DNA of 64,000 bases, taken from positions 1 through 64,000 of the forward strand of contig CAMARK010000007.1 in assembly GCA_945860205.1 (NCBI GenBank). Reading direction: 5' to 3'. The translations under genes were made by a program, and so were the position numbers. How positions within the stretch are numbered: the stretch's first letter is position 1; every line of letters starts with the position of its first letter. The DNA is from Reyranella massiliensis 521 (lineage in GTDB: Bacteria; Pseudomonadota; Alphaproteobacteria; Reyranellales; Reyranellaceae). The notes below the pieces were generated by a model. The model was not told where the DNA came from. It saw nothing but the letters and a program-made list of their open reading frames with translations, and made no database searches. Shown one piece after another: positions 37,925 to 47,721 of this stretch.

Positions 37925-39166
37925 ATGGACGGCACGGCGCTGTCGGCGCGTCATTCGATATCGCCGGAAATTGCCCAGCTGGTCGCCCGGCACAAAGCCG
38001 GCGGCCCCCTGGAACGGGCGTTTTACATGGCTCCGGAGGTCTTTGTCGCCGACTTGGCGCGCATCCAGCATCGCCATTGGGTGTTTGCCGGCTATGCCTT
38101 CCAAATCCCCAAACCGGGCGACTACTTCACCTACCAGGTGGGGACCGAATCGATCATCGTCGTGCGCGACCGCGCCGGCGAGATCCGGGCCTTCCACAAT
38201 GTCTGCCGCCATCGCGGCTCCCGGATCTGCAGCACCGAGACGGGCCATGCCCACCGACTGGTCTGCCCCTATCACCGCTGGACCTACGAACTCGACGGCG
38301 CGCTGGTGCTCGACACCCGCCGCGAGTTCGGCGTCGACAAGGAAAGCCTCTCGCTGAAGCCCGTGTCGGTCGTGGACGCCGCCGGCCTCCTGTTCGTTTC
38401 CTTCTCGGACTCGCCACCCGATTTCTCCGAGGCGTTGGCCACCATCCGCCGCAAGATGAAGCCGCATGCCATCGAGCGCGCCAAGATCGCCCACCAGGCC
38501 GACTACATCGTTAAGGCCAACTGGAAGATCGTGTTCGAGAACAATCGCGAATGCTACCACTGCCCGCCCAACCACAAGGAGTACAACACCGCCGCCTACG
38601 ACGTGCAGCGAGACGCCGCGATGCTCGATCCGACGCTGCAGCCCGGCATGGACGCCATCGTGGCGCGCGCCAATGCCCGGTTTCGCACGCTCGGGCTCGA
38701 CGAGGGCGATGCGCTCTCGACCATGACCGGTGTGTCGTGGCGCTGCCATCGCACGCCGGTGGTGGAAGGCTTCGTGACCCAGAGCATGGACGGCAAGCCG
38801 CTGTCCTGCCTGATGGGCGACATCAAGGAATGGGACTCGGGCACCTTGCGCACCACCGTGTTCCCGAACTTCTGGCAACACACCAATTGCGACTATGCCG
38901 CCGCCGCGCGGCTGACGCCGATCGGCCCGAACGAAACCCATGTGCGCGGCTACTGGCTGGTCGACGAGAAGGCGGTCGAGGGCAAGGATTACACGCTCGA
39001 TCGCCTGCTGCCGATCTGGGACCTCACCAACAAGCAGGATTGGAAGATCTGCGAGGATCAGCAGGCCGGCGTCAGCTCGCACGCCTACACACCCGGCCCC
39101 TATTCTCTCGTGCGTGAACGCAACGTGGCGCATTTCCTCGATTGGTACCTCGGAGAATTGCGCTAG
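37925..39166 (+). CDS. Rieske aromatic ring-hydroxylating-type dioxygenase alpha subunit (GbcA/choline monooxygenase-like)
   Basis: CRHRGSRICSTETGHAHRLVCPYHRWTYELDG Rieske motif; ENNRECYHCPPNHKEY mononuclear iron region. Confidence 0.9.
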   Translation: MDGTALSARHSISPEIAQLVARHKAGGPLERAFYMAPEVFVADLARIQHRHWVFAGYAFQIPKPGDYFTYQVGTESIIVVRDRAGEIRAFHNVCRHRGSRICSTETGHAHRLVCPYHRWTYELDGALVLDTRREFGVDKESLSLKPVSVVDAAGLLFVSFSDSPPDFSEALATIRRKMKPHAIERAKIAHQADYIVKANWKIVFENNRECYHCPPNHKEYNTAAYDVQRDAAMLDPTLQPGMDAIVARANARFRTLGLDEGDALSTMTGVSWRCHRTPVVEGFVTQSMDGKPLSCLMGDIKEWDSGTLRTTVFPNFWQHTNCDYAAAARLTPIGPNETHVRGYWLVDEKAVEGKDYTLDRLLPIWDLTNKQDWKICEDQQAGVSSHAYTPGPYSLVRERNVAHFLDWYLGELR

Positions 39167-41586
39167 TGGCCCTTCCTTCTCAGGCGCGCATTGTCGTGAT
39201 CGGCGGCGGTGCGGTCGGCTGCTCCATCGCCTATCACCTCGCCAAGCTCGGCCAGCGCGACGTCGTCGTGCTGGAAAAGAGCGGGCTGACGCATGGCTCG
39301 ACCTGGCACGCCGCCGGGCTGGTCGGCCAACTCCGCAGCAAGCGCAACCTCACGCGCCTGATGCAGTACAGCGCCCAGCTCTACGGAAGGTTGGAAGCCG
39401 AGACCGGCCAGGCGACGGAATGGAAGCCAGTCGGCAGCCTGCGCCTCGCCTCCTCCCCGGAGCGCTGGAGCGAGCTCAAGCGCATGGCGACGACGGCGCG
39501 CAGCTTCGACTTCGAGCTGCACACGCTGTCGCCGAAAGAGGCGCAAGAGAAATTCCCGCTGATCACGCTGGACGGCATCGTGGGCGCGGTGTTCGTGCCC
39601 AACGACGGTTCGGTCGAGCCCTCCAGCCTCACCATGGCCTATGCAAAAGGCGCGCGGGCGGGTGGCGTGCGCATCGTCGAGGGTGTGCTGGTCCAGGGCT
39701 TCGAGTTCGACGGACGGCGCGTCAAGCGCGTGCTCACCGACCAGGGCCCGATCGACTGCGAGATCGTGGTCAATGCCGCCGGTATCTGGGCGCGCGACGT
39801 TGCGAAGATGGCCGGCGTCGACGTGCCGGCCGGCGCGGTCGAGCACCAGTACATGATCACCGAGAAAAGCGACGCCATCCCCAAGGGGCTGCCGACGCTG
39901 CGCGATCCCGACAATATCTTCTATCTGAAGCCCGAACCCGGCGCGCTGGCGGTCGGCGGCTGGGAACAGGGCACGCCGACCTTCGGCAGCAAAGGTGTGC
40001 CGTTCAGCTTCGGCCGCGAACTGTTCCAGGCCAACCAGGACCGGCTCGAAGCCTTCCTGCTGCCGGCCGCGGAGCGCCTGCCGATCCTGAACGAACTCGG
40101 CATTCGCACGGTGATCAACGGCCCGATCCCGATCTCGCCCGACGGCGAGCCGATCATGGGCCTGGCCTCGGAGCGCGATAATTTCTACGTCGCCTGCGGC
40201 TTCACCTCAGGCATCGCGGCCTCGGGCGGCGCCGGCAAGGCGATGGCCGAATGGATCGTCGAGGGCGAGCCCGGCCTCGACCTCTGGGCCTTCGACGTCC
40301 GCCGCTTCGGCAGCCACCACATGAGCGCCCGGTATCTCGCCGAGCGCAGCGTCGACAGCTACTGGCGCTACTACCAGATCCACTATCCGATCGAGGAACT
40401 CACCAGCGCGCGCGGCGGCCGGCGCTCGCCGCTCTATCCGTTGCTCCAGGCCAGGAACGCCGTGTTCGGCTCGCGCTTCGGTTGGGAGCGGCCGAACTGG
40501 TTCGCACCCGCCGGAACCGAGGCAAACGACAAGCCATCCTTCGAGAGCCGGCCTAACTGGTTCGGCCCCGTGGCGGCGGAATGTCGGGCCGCGCGCGAAC
40601 GCGCCGTGCTGATCGACCAGAGTTCGTTCTCCAAGTACGAGATTTCCGGCCCCGGTGCGTTCGCAGCCCTCCAGCACCTCGCCGCCAACGATCTCGACAA
40701 GCCGGTGGGCTCGCTGATCTACACCCAGCTCTGCAACGAGCGCGGCGGCATCGAAGCCGACCTCACCTTCGTCCGCCTCGACGAGAACCGCTTCTACATG
40801 GTGACCGGCAGCGCCTTCGGCGTGCGCGACACCGGCTGGATCCGGAAGCACCTGCCGGCCGACGGCTCGGTCACACTGCAGGATCTCACCTCGGCTCGCG
40901 CCACGATCAATCTCGCGGGCCCCCTGGCGCGGCGCATCCTGGAGAAGGTCGCCGACGGCGATGTGAGCAACGAGGCCTTCCCCTACATGACGGCGCGCAA
41001 CCTCCGCATCGGCTACGCCCCGGTGCTGGCGCTTCGCGTCACCTATCTCGGCGAGCTGGGCTGGGAGCTGCACCTGCCGACCGAATATGCCGCCCATGTC
41101 TACGAACAGCTCTCCGCCGCCGGCCAGGAATTCGGCCTGGCCGACGCGGGCTATCGCGCCATCGATTCGCTCCGGCTGGAGAAGCGCTATCTCTACTGGG
41201 GCTCCGACATCACGCCCGACTACACGCCCTACGAGGCAGGCCTGGGCTTTGCCGTGTCGCTCAAGAAGAAATCCGACTTCATCGGTCGCGCAGCACTTGA
41301 GAAGGCCAAGGTGTCGGGTCCGAAGCGCAGGCTGATCACGCTGCTGGTCGATGCGCCGGTCCAGCTCTACGGCGGCGAGGCGATCCGGCGCGACGGCAAA
41401 GTGCTGGGCGTCACGTCGAGCGCCGGCTGGGGCCACACGATCGGCAAGGCCGTGGCCTTCGGCTACGTGACAGCGGAAGAGGCTGGCCACACCGACTACG
41501 AGATCGAGGCTTTTACGCAGCGCCACGCCGCGACCCGCATCGCCGGCGCCGCCGTCGATCCCGAGCGAAAGAAGATTTTGGCCTAG
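39166..41586 (+). CDS. GcvT-family FAD-dependent oxidoreductase (dimethylglycine/sarcosine dehydrogenase-like)
   Basis: GTG start overlapping the upstream TAG; VVIGGGAVGCSIAYHLAKLGQRDVVVLEKSGLTHGSTWHAAGLVGQLR; C-terminal GCV_T-like domain. Confidence 0.88.
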   Translation: MALPSQARIVVIGGGAVGCSIAYHLAKLGQRDVVVLEKSGLTHGSTWHAAGLVGQLRSKRNLTRLMQYSAQLYGRLEAETGQATEWKPVGSLRLASSPERWSELKRMATTARSFDFELHTLSPKEAQEKFPLITLDGIVGAVFVPNDGSVEPSSLTMAYAKGARAGGVRIVEGVLVQGFEFDGRRVKRVLTDQGPIDCEIVVNAAGIWARDVAKMAGVDVPAGAVEHQYMITEKSDAIPKGLPTLRDPDNIFYLKPEPGALAVGGWEQGTPTFGSKGVPFSFGRELFQANQDRLEAFLLPAAERLPILNELGIRTVINGPIPISPDGEPIMGLASERDNFYVACGFTSGIAASGGAGKAMAEWIVEGEPGLDLWAFDVRRFGSHHMSARYLAERSVDSYWRYYQIHYPIEELTSARGGRRSPLYPLLQARNAVFGSRFGWERPNWFAPAGTEANDKPSFESRPNWFGPVAAECRAARERAVLIDQSSFSKYEISGPGAFAALQHLAANDLDKPVGSLIYTQLCNERGGIEADLTFVRLDENRFYMVTGSAFGVRDTGWIRKHLPADGSVTLQDLTSARATINLAGPLARRILEKVADGDVSNEAFPYMTARNLRIGYAPVLALRVTYLGELGWELHLPTEYAAHVYEQLSAAGQEFGLADAGYRAIDSLRLEKRYLYWGSDITPDYTPYEAGLGFAVSLKKKSDFIGRAALEKAKVSGPKRRLITLLVDAPVQLYGGEAIRRDGKVLGVTSSAGWGHTIGKAVAFGYVTAEEAGHTDYEIEAFTQRHAATRIAGAAVDPERKKILA

Positions 41587-42050
41587 CGCCCGCCCAGCGC
41601 CTCGGCCACGGCCGCCAACCAGCGCCGCACGATCTTGTCGTCGTCCTTGCCGGCCAGGCCCGCGATCCGGTCCTCGACCTCCATCACTCTGACCCGGCAG
41701 CGTTTCAGCAGCGCCTGGCCCTTGGCCGTCGCCTGCAGGCGCAGGATGCGGCCGTGCACGGCGTCGGCCGACTTCTGGATGGCGCCGCCCTTCTCGAGGT
41801 TGCGCACGATCACGTTGATGGTCTGCGGCGTGAGGAACGTGAGGCGCGCCAGCGCCGCTCCCGAGACGCCGGGATAGGCCACGATCATGGTCAGCACCGC
41901 GAACTGCGCCGGCGTGGCGTCGAGATCGGCCAACGCCCGCTCCATCGCCGCCCGCACCGCGACGTTGGCCTGCCGCACCAGGTACCCCAGGTGGCCGTCG
42001 GGCCCGCGCTTGCCCTCGCCCGGCCTGGGGATAGTCACCTTGCGATTCAT
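41583..42050 (-). CDS. MarR family transcriptional regulator
   Basis: LDATPAQFAVLTMIVAYPGVSGAALARLTFLTPQTINVIVRNLEKGGAI. Confidence 0.88.
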   Translation of the reverse strand: MNRKVTIPRPGEGKRGPDGHLGYLVRQANVAVRAAMERALADLDATPAQFAVLTMIVAYPGVSGAALARLTFLTPQTINVIVRNLEKGGAIQKSADAVHGRILRLQATAKGQALLKRCRVRVMEVEDRIAGLAGKDDDKIVRRWLAAVAEALGGR

Positions 42051-42100
42051 ATCAGCCTTCTTATATGTTGTCAGATATCGAATATACAGGAGCCAGCCCC

Positions 42101-42559
42101 ATGAACCTAGAACTCGCCGCCCTCGTGCGCCGCCACGTCGAGGCCGAGAACGCCCAGAACCTGGAAGCGACGCTCGCGACGCTGCACCCGGAGTGCCGCT
42201 TCGAGGACCATGCCACCGGCCAGGTCTGGCACGGCCGCGACGGCGCCGCCGCGCACTACCGGCAATGGTGGACCACCTTTGATGTCGCGGTAAAGCGCGA
42301 GCCCGGCCAGATCGCCGCCTGGACCGACGACGGCGGCTACATCGGCGAGACGACCTGGCGCGGCCACCATGTCGGCCCGTTTCTCGGCATCGCGCCGACC
42401 GGCCGGCCCATCATCATCCCCTTCGTCGTGGTCCTGGGTTTTAGGGACGGGCTGATGCTGAGCGAAGGCTTCCACTACGACCTCGCCTCGCTGCTGCGCC
42501 AGATCGGCAACGAGCCGGTCCAGGCTTTGAGCAGCCTGCCATATCGCGCGGCGGCTTAG
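42101..42559 (+). CDS. NTF2/SnoaL-like protein
   Basis: HVEAENAQNLEATLATLHPECRFEDHATGQVWHGRDGAAAHYRQWW. Confidence 0.75.
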   Translation: MNLELAALVRRHVEAENAQNLEATLATLHPECRFEDHATGQVWHGRDGAAAHYRQWWTTFDVAVKREPGQIAAWTDDGGYIGETTWRGHHVGPFLGIAPTGRPIIIPFVVVLGFRDGLMLSEGFHYDLASLLRQIGNEPVQALSSLPYRAAA

Positions 42560-42609
42560 ACCAGAGGGAAGCATGTCCCGCTTGCGCCGGGTTCTGCTAA
42601 GGAATCCCG

Positions 42610-43389
42610 ATGAACATGACCGCGCAACGGGAGCTCGCCCGTCTCCTCGCCTCCCTTAGACGCGACCGCCGCCAGCAGAGCGGCCTCGAACCGCGCCTCG
42701 TGCCGCCCGACAGCGCGACCGCCTATCGCGTCGCCGGCATGGTCGCCGAAGAACTTGGCTGGCCGGTGCTGGGTTGGAAGATCGCGGCCTTCAAGGAAGA
42801 GATGCAGCAGGCGCTGCGTACAGATTCGCCCATATACGGCCGCACCTACTTCGTGCAGGAGACGCCGTTCAGCACCGTGCATGCCAAACTCGCGAGCCCG
42901 ATCCCCGAGGTCGAGTACCAGGCCAGGCTCGGCGTCGACCTGCCGTCGCGCGAAAAACCTTACAGCCAGGACGAAGTGACCGATGCCGTGGCCTCGCTGC
43001 ATCCCGGCCTCGAGCTGGCGGAATGCCGCTTCGTCCATGACGCGGCCTTCCCGCCGCTCCCCGCCATCCTGGCCGACGGCGCCGGCTCCGGCACGATCAT
43101 CTACGGCCCTGCCATCGCCGACTGGAAGACGCGCGACATCGCGGGACAGGAGGCGACGCTCACGTCGAACGGCCGCCTGCGCCGCAAGGGCACGGCGGCC
43201 GATGCGCTCGATCACCCTGTCGCGCCGCTCACGTGGCTCGCCAACGAACTCTCGCGCACCGGCGTCGGGATGAAAGCTGGGCAGATGGTGAGTACCGGCA
43301 CGCTGACCGGCATGCTGGCGCCCAAGCCGGGCGAGACCTACGTCGCCGACTTCGGGCCGTTCGGCGGGGTCACCGTCGCGTTCATGTAA
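42610..43389 (+). CDS. 2-keto-4-pentenoate hydratase / fumarylacetoacetate hydrolase family protein
   Basis: LGWKIAAFKEEMQQAL; WLANELSRTGVGMKAGQMVSTGTLTG; VADFGPFGGVTVAF. Confidence 0.85.
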   Translation: MNMTAQRELARLLASLRRDRRQQSGLEPRLVPPDSATAYRVAGMVAEELGWPVLGWKIAAFKEEMQQALRTDSPIYGRTYFVQETPFSTVHAKLASPIPEVEYQARLGVDLPSREKPYSQDEVTDAVASLHPGLELAECRFVHDAAFPPLPAILADGAGSGTIIYGPAIADWKTRDIAGQEATLTSNGRLRRKGTAADALDHPVAPLTWLANELSRTGVGMKAGQMVSTGTLTGMLAPKPGETYVADFGPFGGVTVAFM

Positions 43390-44866
43390 ATCGCATCGCT
43401 TTATCCTTCACCGAGCCGTAGCGCAGGCTCAGAAGGTCGAGGGCGTAGTTCTGATAGAGCTTCCACGGCCGCTTGCTGCCCTGCTTGGGCTGGTGCGCCA
43501 GCGCGCGCTGGATGTAACCCGAGGAGAAGTTGACCCACGGCTCCTCGGTGAGCGTCGGGTCGTCGTTGCGCGGCGTGGCCTGGCGGGCGCCGGTGCGGTC
43601 CATGTGGTTCAGCAGGCGGCAGACATATTCGCAGACGAGATCGGCCTTCAGCGTCCACGAGGCGTTGGTGTAGCCGAACACCGAGGCGAGGTTGGGCACG
43701 CCGGAATACATCATGCCCTTGTAGATCATGGTCTCGGGCAGCTTCACCGGCGTGCCGTCGACCACGAGCTTCGCGCCGCCCAGCGGCTGCAGCACCAGGC
43801 CGGTCGCCATCACCACCACGTCGGCCTCGAGCTCGCCGCCCGACTTCAGGCGGATGCCGTTCTCGGTGAAAGTCTCGATGTGATCGGTGACGACCGACGC
43901 CTTCTTCTTGCGGATGGCGCGGAACAGATCAGCGTCGGGCACCAGGCAAAGCCGCTGGTCCCACGGATTGTAGCGCGGCGTGAAATGCGTATCGACGTCG
44001 TAGTCCGGCCCCAGCATCTGGCGCACGCCGCCCAGGATCAGGCCCTTCACCTTCTCCGGCTTGCGCTTGCACATCTGGTAGAAATACATGCCCAAAAGCA
44101 CGTTCTTCCAGCGCGTCAGCATGTAGGCGAGTTTGAGCGGCAGGCGGCGCCGGAGTTTGTTGGCGATCGGATCCTGCGCAGGCCGCGCCACCACGTAGGT
44201 CGGCGAGCGCTGCAGCATGGTGACCTGTGCAGCCGTCTCGGCCATCGCCGGCACCACCGTGACGGCGGTGGCACCGCTGCCGATCACCACCACCTTCTTG
44301 CCGGCATAGTCGAGATCCTCCGGCCAGTGCTGCGGGTGCACCACCCTGCCCTTGAAGCCGTCGATGCCGGCAAACTCCGGCACATAGCCCTTCTCGTAGC
44401 GGTAGTAGCCGCTGCACATCCAGAGGAAGCCGCAGGAGATGAAGACGCGCTCCTTGTCCGCCCCGCGCTCCAGCTCGACCGTCCACTTCGCATCGGGCGT
44501 CGACCACGAGGCGCCGACCACGCGATGCTGGTAGCGGATCTTGGCGTCGATGCCATGGTCGCTCGCGACCTCGCGGATGTAGGACAGGATCGCGGGCCCA
44601 TCGGCGATCGCCTTGGCGTCCTTCCAAGGCCGGAAGCGGTAGCCCAGCGTATACATGTCCGAATCGGAGCGGACGCCGGGATAGCGGAAGAGATCCCACG
44701 TCCCGCCGCTCGCGGTGCGCGCCTCGACGATGGCGTAGCTCTTGCCCGGGCAGTTCTTCTGCAGATGCCAGGCCGCGCCTATGCCGGAGAGGCCGGCGCC
44801 GACGATCAGCACATCGACGTGCTCGATCCCTGCGGATTGACCGGCGAAAACGTGAAGTGTGTCCAT
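43382..44866 (-). CDS. flavin-containing / Baeyer-Villiger-type monooxygenase
   Basis: VDVLIVGAGLSGIGAAWHL; FKGRVVHPQHWP (FxGxxxHxxxWP fingerprint); GSGATAVTVVPAM. Confidence 0.9.
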   Translation of the reverse strand: MDTLHVFAGQSAGIEHVDVLIVGAGLSGIGAAWHLQKNCPGKSYAIVEARTASGGTWDLFRYPGVRSDSDMYTLGYRFRPWKDAKAIADGPAILSYIREVASDHGIDAKIRYQHRVVGASWSTPDAKWTVELERGADKERVFISCGFLWMCSGYYRYEKGYVPEFAGIDGFKGRVVHPQHWPEDLDYAGKKVVVIGSGATAVTVVPAMAETAAQVTMLQRSPTYVVARPAQDPIANKLRRRLPLKLAYMLTRWKNVLLGMYFYQMCKRKPEKVKGLILGGVRQMLGPDYDVDTHFTPRYNPWDQRLCLVPDADLFRAIRKKKASVVTDHIETFTENGIRLKSGGELEADVVVMATGLVLQPLGGAKLVVDGTPVKLPETMIYKGMMYSGVPNLASVFGYTNASWTLKADLVCEYVCRLLNHMDRTGARQATPRNDDPTLTEEPWVNFSSGYIQRALAHQPKQGSKRPWKLYQNYALDLLSLRYGSVKDKAMRFT

Positions 44867-44970
44867 GGGGCAACATCATCGAACCCGTCCACCGACGCAA
44901 CCCCGTCCCCCTTCACCTGCACCGCAAGTCCGCGTATTCTTAGCGATAATCCCGGTGGGGACACAAGACG

Positions 44971-45303
44971 ATGTTCAGAGGCTTGTCGGTTTCCCTGGCT
45001 GCGCTGGCGGCCGTTTTCAGTCTGTCGGGCGAGGCGGCGGCGGCCGGCTCCTGCGACAATCTCGAGGGCCAGGACGTGACCCTCGCGGGAACGGTCGACA
45101 AGGTTGCCGGCATCGGCGTGATCTTCTTCACGGACAGGAAAACCGGCTGCGACTTCGGCCTGGTCGCCTTTTCAAGCGATCCGCCGTGCAAGCAAGGCAA
45201 CGCGATCGAGGTCAAGGGCAAGCTCAGGAAGAACGCCTACGTCAAGGGCATGTACGACGTCGAACGCAACCGCCGTGCGCCCGACGGCCTCGTCTGCCGC
45301 TAG
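44971..45303 (+). CDS. small secreted protein of unknown function, four Cys in mature part
   Basis: Signal peptide MFRGLSVSLAALAAVFSLSGEAAAAG; 110 aa. Confidence 0.6.
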   Translation: MFRGLSVSLAALAAVFSLSGEAAAAGSCDNLEGQDVTLAGTVDKVAGIGVIFFTDRKTGCDFGLVAFSSDPPCKQGNAIEVKGKLRKNAYVKGMYDVERNRRAPDGLVCR

Positions 45304-45318
45304 AGGCCAAACCAGCTT

Positions 45319-46566
45319 TCAGGCCGGCCTGCCCCGGCGCTTTCCGATCTCACCGCCGATCAACAAGGCCAGACATCCGCTCATCGTGACGGCAGCCGCG
45401 ATGGCGAGCCCCGGCCCGTAGCCGCTAAAACCGTCGCGCAGGAAGCCGAACAGCGCCGGCCCGAAAGCCGAAGTGAACTGGATGACCGTGGCCGCGGCGC
45501 CGTAAGTGGCGCCGAACGCTGCCGCGCCGAATTCGCGCCGCACCACGACCGGGCCCAGCGTCGTGACATGGCCGATGCCATAGCCGTAGACGAGGCTGGC
45601 GGCGATCAGCACCGGCACCGTCGGCCAGAGCGCGATGGCCAGCAGGGCCGCCGACTGGGCCACCATCACGGCACAGGCCAAGTGCCGCGCGCGCGCACCA
45701 TCCACGATGCGGGCCAGGATGAGGCGGCCCACAAATGCCGTGACCCCCGTGGCGCTCACCAGCAGCCCCGCGCCCGCCATGCCCAGCAGCGGTTCGGCCA
45801 GGGCGACATGATGGGTGATAAAGGCGATCTGCACCGTGAGCCCCAGGGCGAAGGCGGCCGCGGCACTCCACAGCAACAGGCGGCTGTTGGCGGCCGTGGC
45901 GATCGGCGGCGTCAGCGCGACGGTCTCGGCCGCTACCGCAGGCGCATCGCCGTCGCGCTGCAGGTCGATGTCCGCCGGCCCGCGGAAGCGCAGCACGCGC
46001 CAGATCAGCGGCACCAACACGACCGCGACGACGATGCCGGCCGCGATCAAGCCATGTCCCAGCCCGAGCTTGGCGATGGCCAGCAGCAGCAGCGGCACGC
46101 CGGCGATGGCGCCCACGCTGGCGCCCATGATGGCGAGCGTCATCGAGCGGCCCTGATGGCGCTCGAACCACGGCGCCACCGTCGTGGTGATGCCCGTCAT
46201 CGACAGCGTCGACCAGCCGATGCCCAGCAGCACGAAACAGGGATAGAGCTGCCACGGCACCGAGACCTGGCCGATCAGCGCCACGCCCGAAGCCATGCAG
46301 GCCACGCCCAGCAGCAGTACGGGCCTGGGTCCCCAGCGGTCGATGCTGCGGCCGACCGGCCGCTGCACGGCCGCACTCACCAGGAAGAACAGCGTGATGG
46401 CCGTCGCCACATCGGCCACCGGCCAGCCGTGGGCGGCCGTGACGGCCTGCAGATAGACGCTGGACCCGAACAGGCCCAGCGACCAGGCGCAGGCGGCGAT
46501 GACGAAGCAGGCCGCGACGACCCGCCAACCGTGGAACACGCGTGAGCTCACCTGACTATTCGCCAA
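45319..46566 (-). CDS. MFS transporter
   Basis: 12-TM pattern; FHGWRVVAACFVIAACAWSLGLFGSSVYLQAV; RPVGRSIDRWGPRPVLLLG. Confidence 0.88.
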   Translation of the reverse strand: MANSQVSSRVFHGWRVVAACFVIAACAWSLGLFGSSVYLQAVTAAHGWPVADVATAITLFFLVSAAVQRPVGRSIDRWGPRPVLLLGVACMASGVALIGQVSVPWQLYPCFVLLGIGWSTLSMTGITTTVAPWFERHQGRSMTLAIMGASVGAIAGVPLLLLAIAKLGLGHGLIAAGIVVAVVLVPLIWRVLRFRGPADIDLQRDGDAPAVAAETVALTPPIATAANSRLLLWSAAAAFALGLTVQIAFITHHVALAEPLLGMAGAGLLVSATGVTAFVGRLILARIVDGARARHLACAVMVAQSAALLAIALWPTVPVLIAASLVYGYGIGHVTTLGPVVVRREFGAAAFGATYGAAATVIQFTSAFGPALFGFLRDGFSGYGPGLAIAAAVTMSGCLALLIGGEIGKRRGRPA

Positions 46567-46673
46567 CCCTCATCCTGAGGAGCACCGCGCAGCGGCGCGT
46601 CTCGAAGGATGGCCAACACGATGACTGGTCCCACCCTTCGAGACGCAGCCTGCGGCTGCTCCTCAGGGTGAGG
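46567..46673. repeat. palindromic repeat doublet (second REP-like family)
   Basis: CCCTCATCCTGAGGAGC-n-GCGTCTCGAAGGATGG ... CCACCCTTCGAGACGC-n-GCTCCTCAGGGTGAGGG; each arm has its own small hairpin. Confidence 0.85.
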
Positions 46674-46692
46674 GCTATGCCGCTCACCGACC

Positions 46693-47709
46693 TCAGCTCG
46701 GCTTGATGTTGCCCTTCTGGATGACGTCGCCCCAGCGCTTCATTTCCGAGACCATCTTGGCCTGCGCTTCGACCTGCGTGCTGCCGCCGAGCGGCACGAT
46801 GCCGAGCTTCAGCATGCGCTCGCGGAAATCGGCGTCCTTGATCGCCTCGTTGCCCGCCGCATTCAGCTTCGCCACGACATCGGCGGGCGTGCCCCTGGGC
46901 ACGAACAGCGTGTAGTTGGTGGCCGATTCGAAGCCCGGGACGCCTGCCTCGGCCATGGTCGGCACCTCGGGCAGCAGCGGCGAGCGCGTCTTCGAGGTCA
47001 CGGCCAGGCAGCGCACCTTGCCCGAAGCGATATGCGGCAGGTGGGCCAGCACATTGTCGATCGAGACCTGGACGCGGCCCTCGTAGAGATCGGCCTGAAA
47101 GAACGACGTGCCCTTGTAGGGAACGTGGGTCATCTCCGCGCCGGTCATCTGCTTTAGCATCTCGTAGTTGAGATGGATCAGACCGCCGAAGCCCGACGAG
47201 GCATAGGAGAGCTTGCCCGGCTCCTTCTTGGCGAGCGCGATCAGCTCCTGGACGTTCTTCACCGGCAGGCTGGGCGTGACCAAGACCGCCACGGTGCCGT
47301 TGCCGATCTCGAGCACCGGCACGAAGTCCTTGGCCATGTCGAAGCTCAGGTTCTGGTGGAAGAACGGCGCGATCGAATAGTCGACCAGGCTGCCCACCAT
47401 CATCGTGTAGCCATCGGGCGCGCTGCGGGCGAGCGCCGCCGCACCGATCGTGGCGCCGGCGCCGGGCTGGTTGTCGACCACCATGGTCTGGCCGAGCCTG
47501 GCCGAGACTTTCTCGGAGAAGGCGCGCGACACCGTGTCGATGCCGCCGCCTGGCGGATAGGGCGCGATCACCCGGATCTGCTTCGCGGGCCAGGCTTGCG
47601 CGCGGGCACCGGAGAAAGGAACCGCCGAGGCGGCGAGCGCGCCGGCGGCCGACACCGACACCAGCCGGCGCCGGGAAAGAAACGGGACGTTGCCTCGCCG
47701 GTCCTTCAT
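46693..47709 (-). CDS. tripartite tricarboxylate transporter substrate-binding protein (Bug/TctC family)
   Basis: WPAKQIRVIAPYPPGGGIDTVSRAFSEKVSARLGQTMVVDNQPGAGATIGAAALARSAPDGYTMM. Confidence 0.92.
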   Translation of the reverse strand: MKDRRGNVPFLSRRRLVSVSAAGALAASAVPFSGARAQAWPAKQIRVIAPYPPGGGIDTVSRAFSEKVSARLGQTMVVDNQPGAGATIGAAALARSAPDGYTMMVGSLVDYSIAPFFHQNLSFDMAKDFVPVLEIGNGTVAVLVTPSLPVKNVQELIALAKKEPGKLSYASSGFGGLIHLNYEMLKQMTGAEMTHVPYKGTSFFQADLYEGRVQVSIDNVLAHLPHIASGKVRCLAVTSKTRSPLLPEVPTMAEAGVPGFESATNYTLFVPRGTPADVVAKLNAAGNEAIKDADFRERMLKLGIVPLGGSTQVEAQAKMVSEMKRWGDVIQKGNIKPS

Positions 47710-47721
47710 TTTTGCCTCTCC

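Noticed and set aside
42051-42100. MarR operator between the MarR gene and the SnoaL-like gene
   Set aside because: The region is AT-rich, but I found only 5-bp outer arms (TATAT...ATATA) and no convincing dyad.
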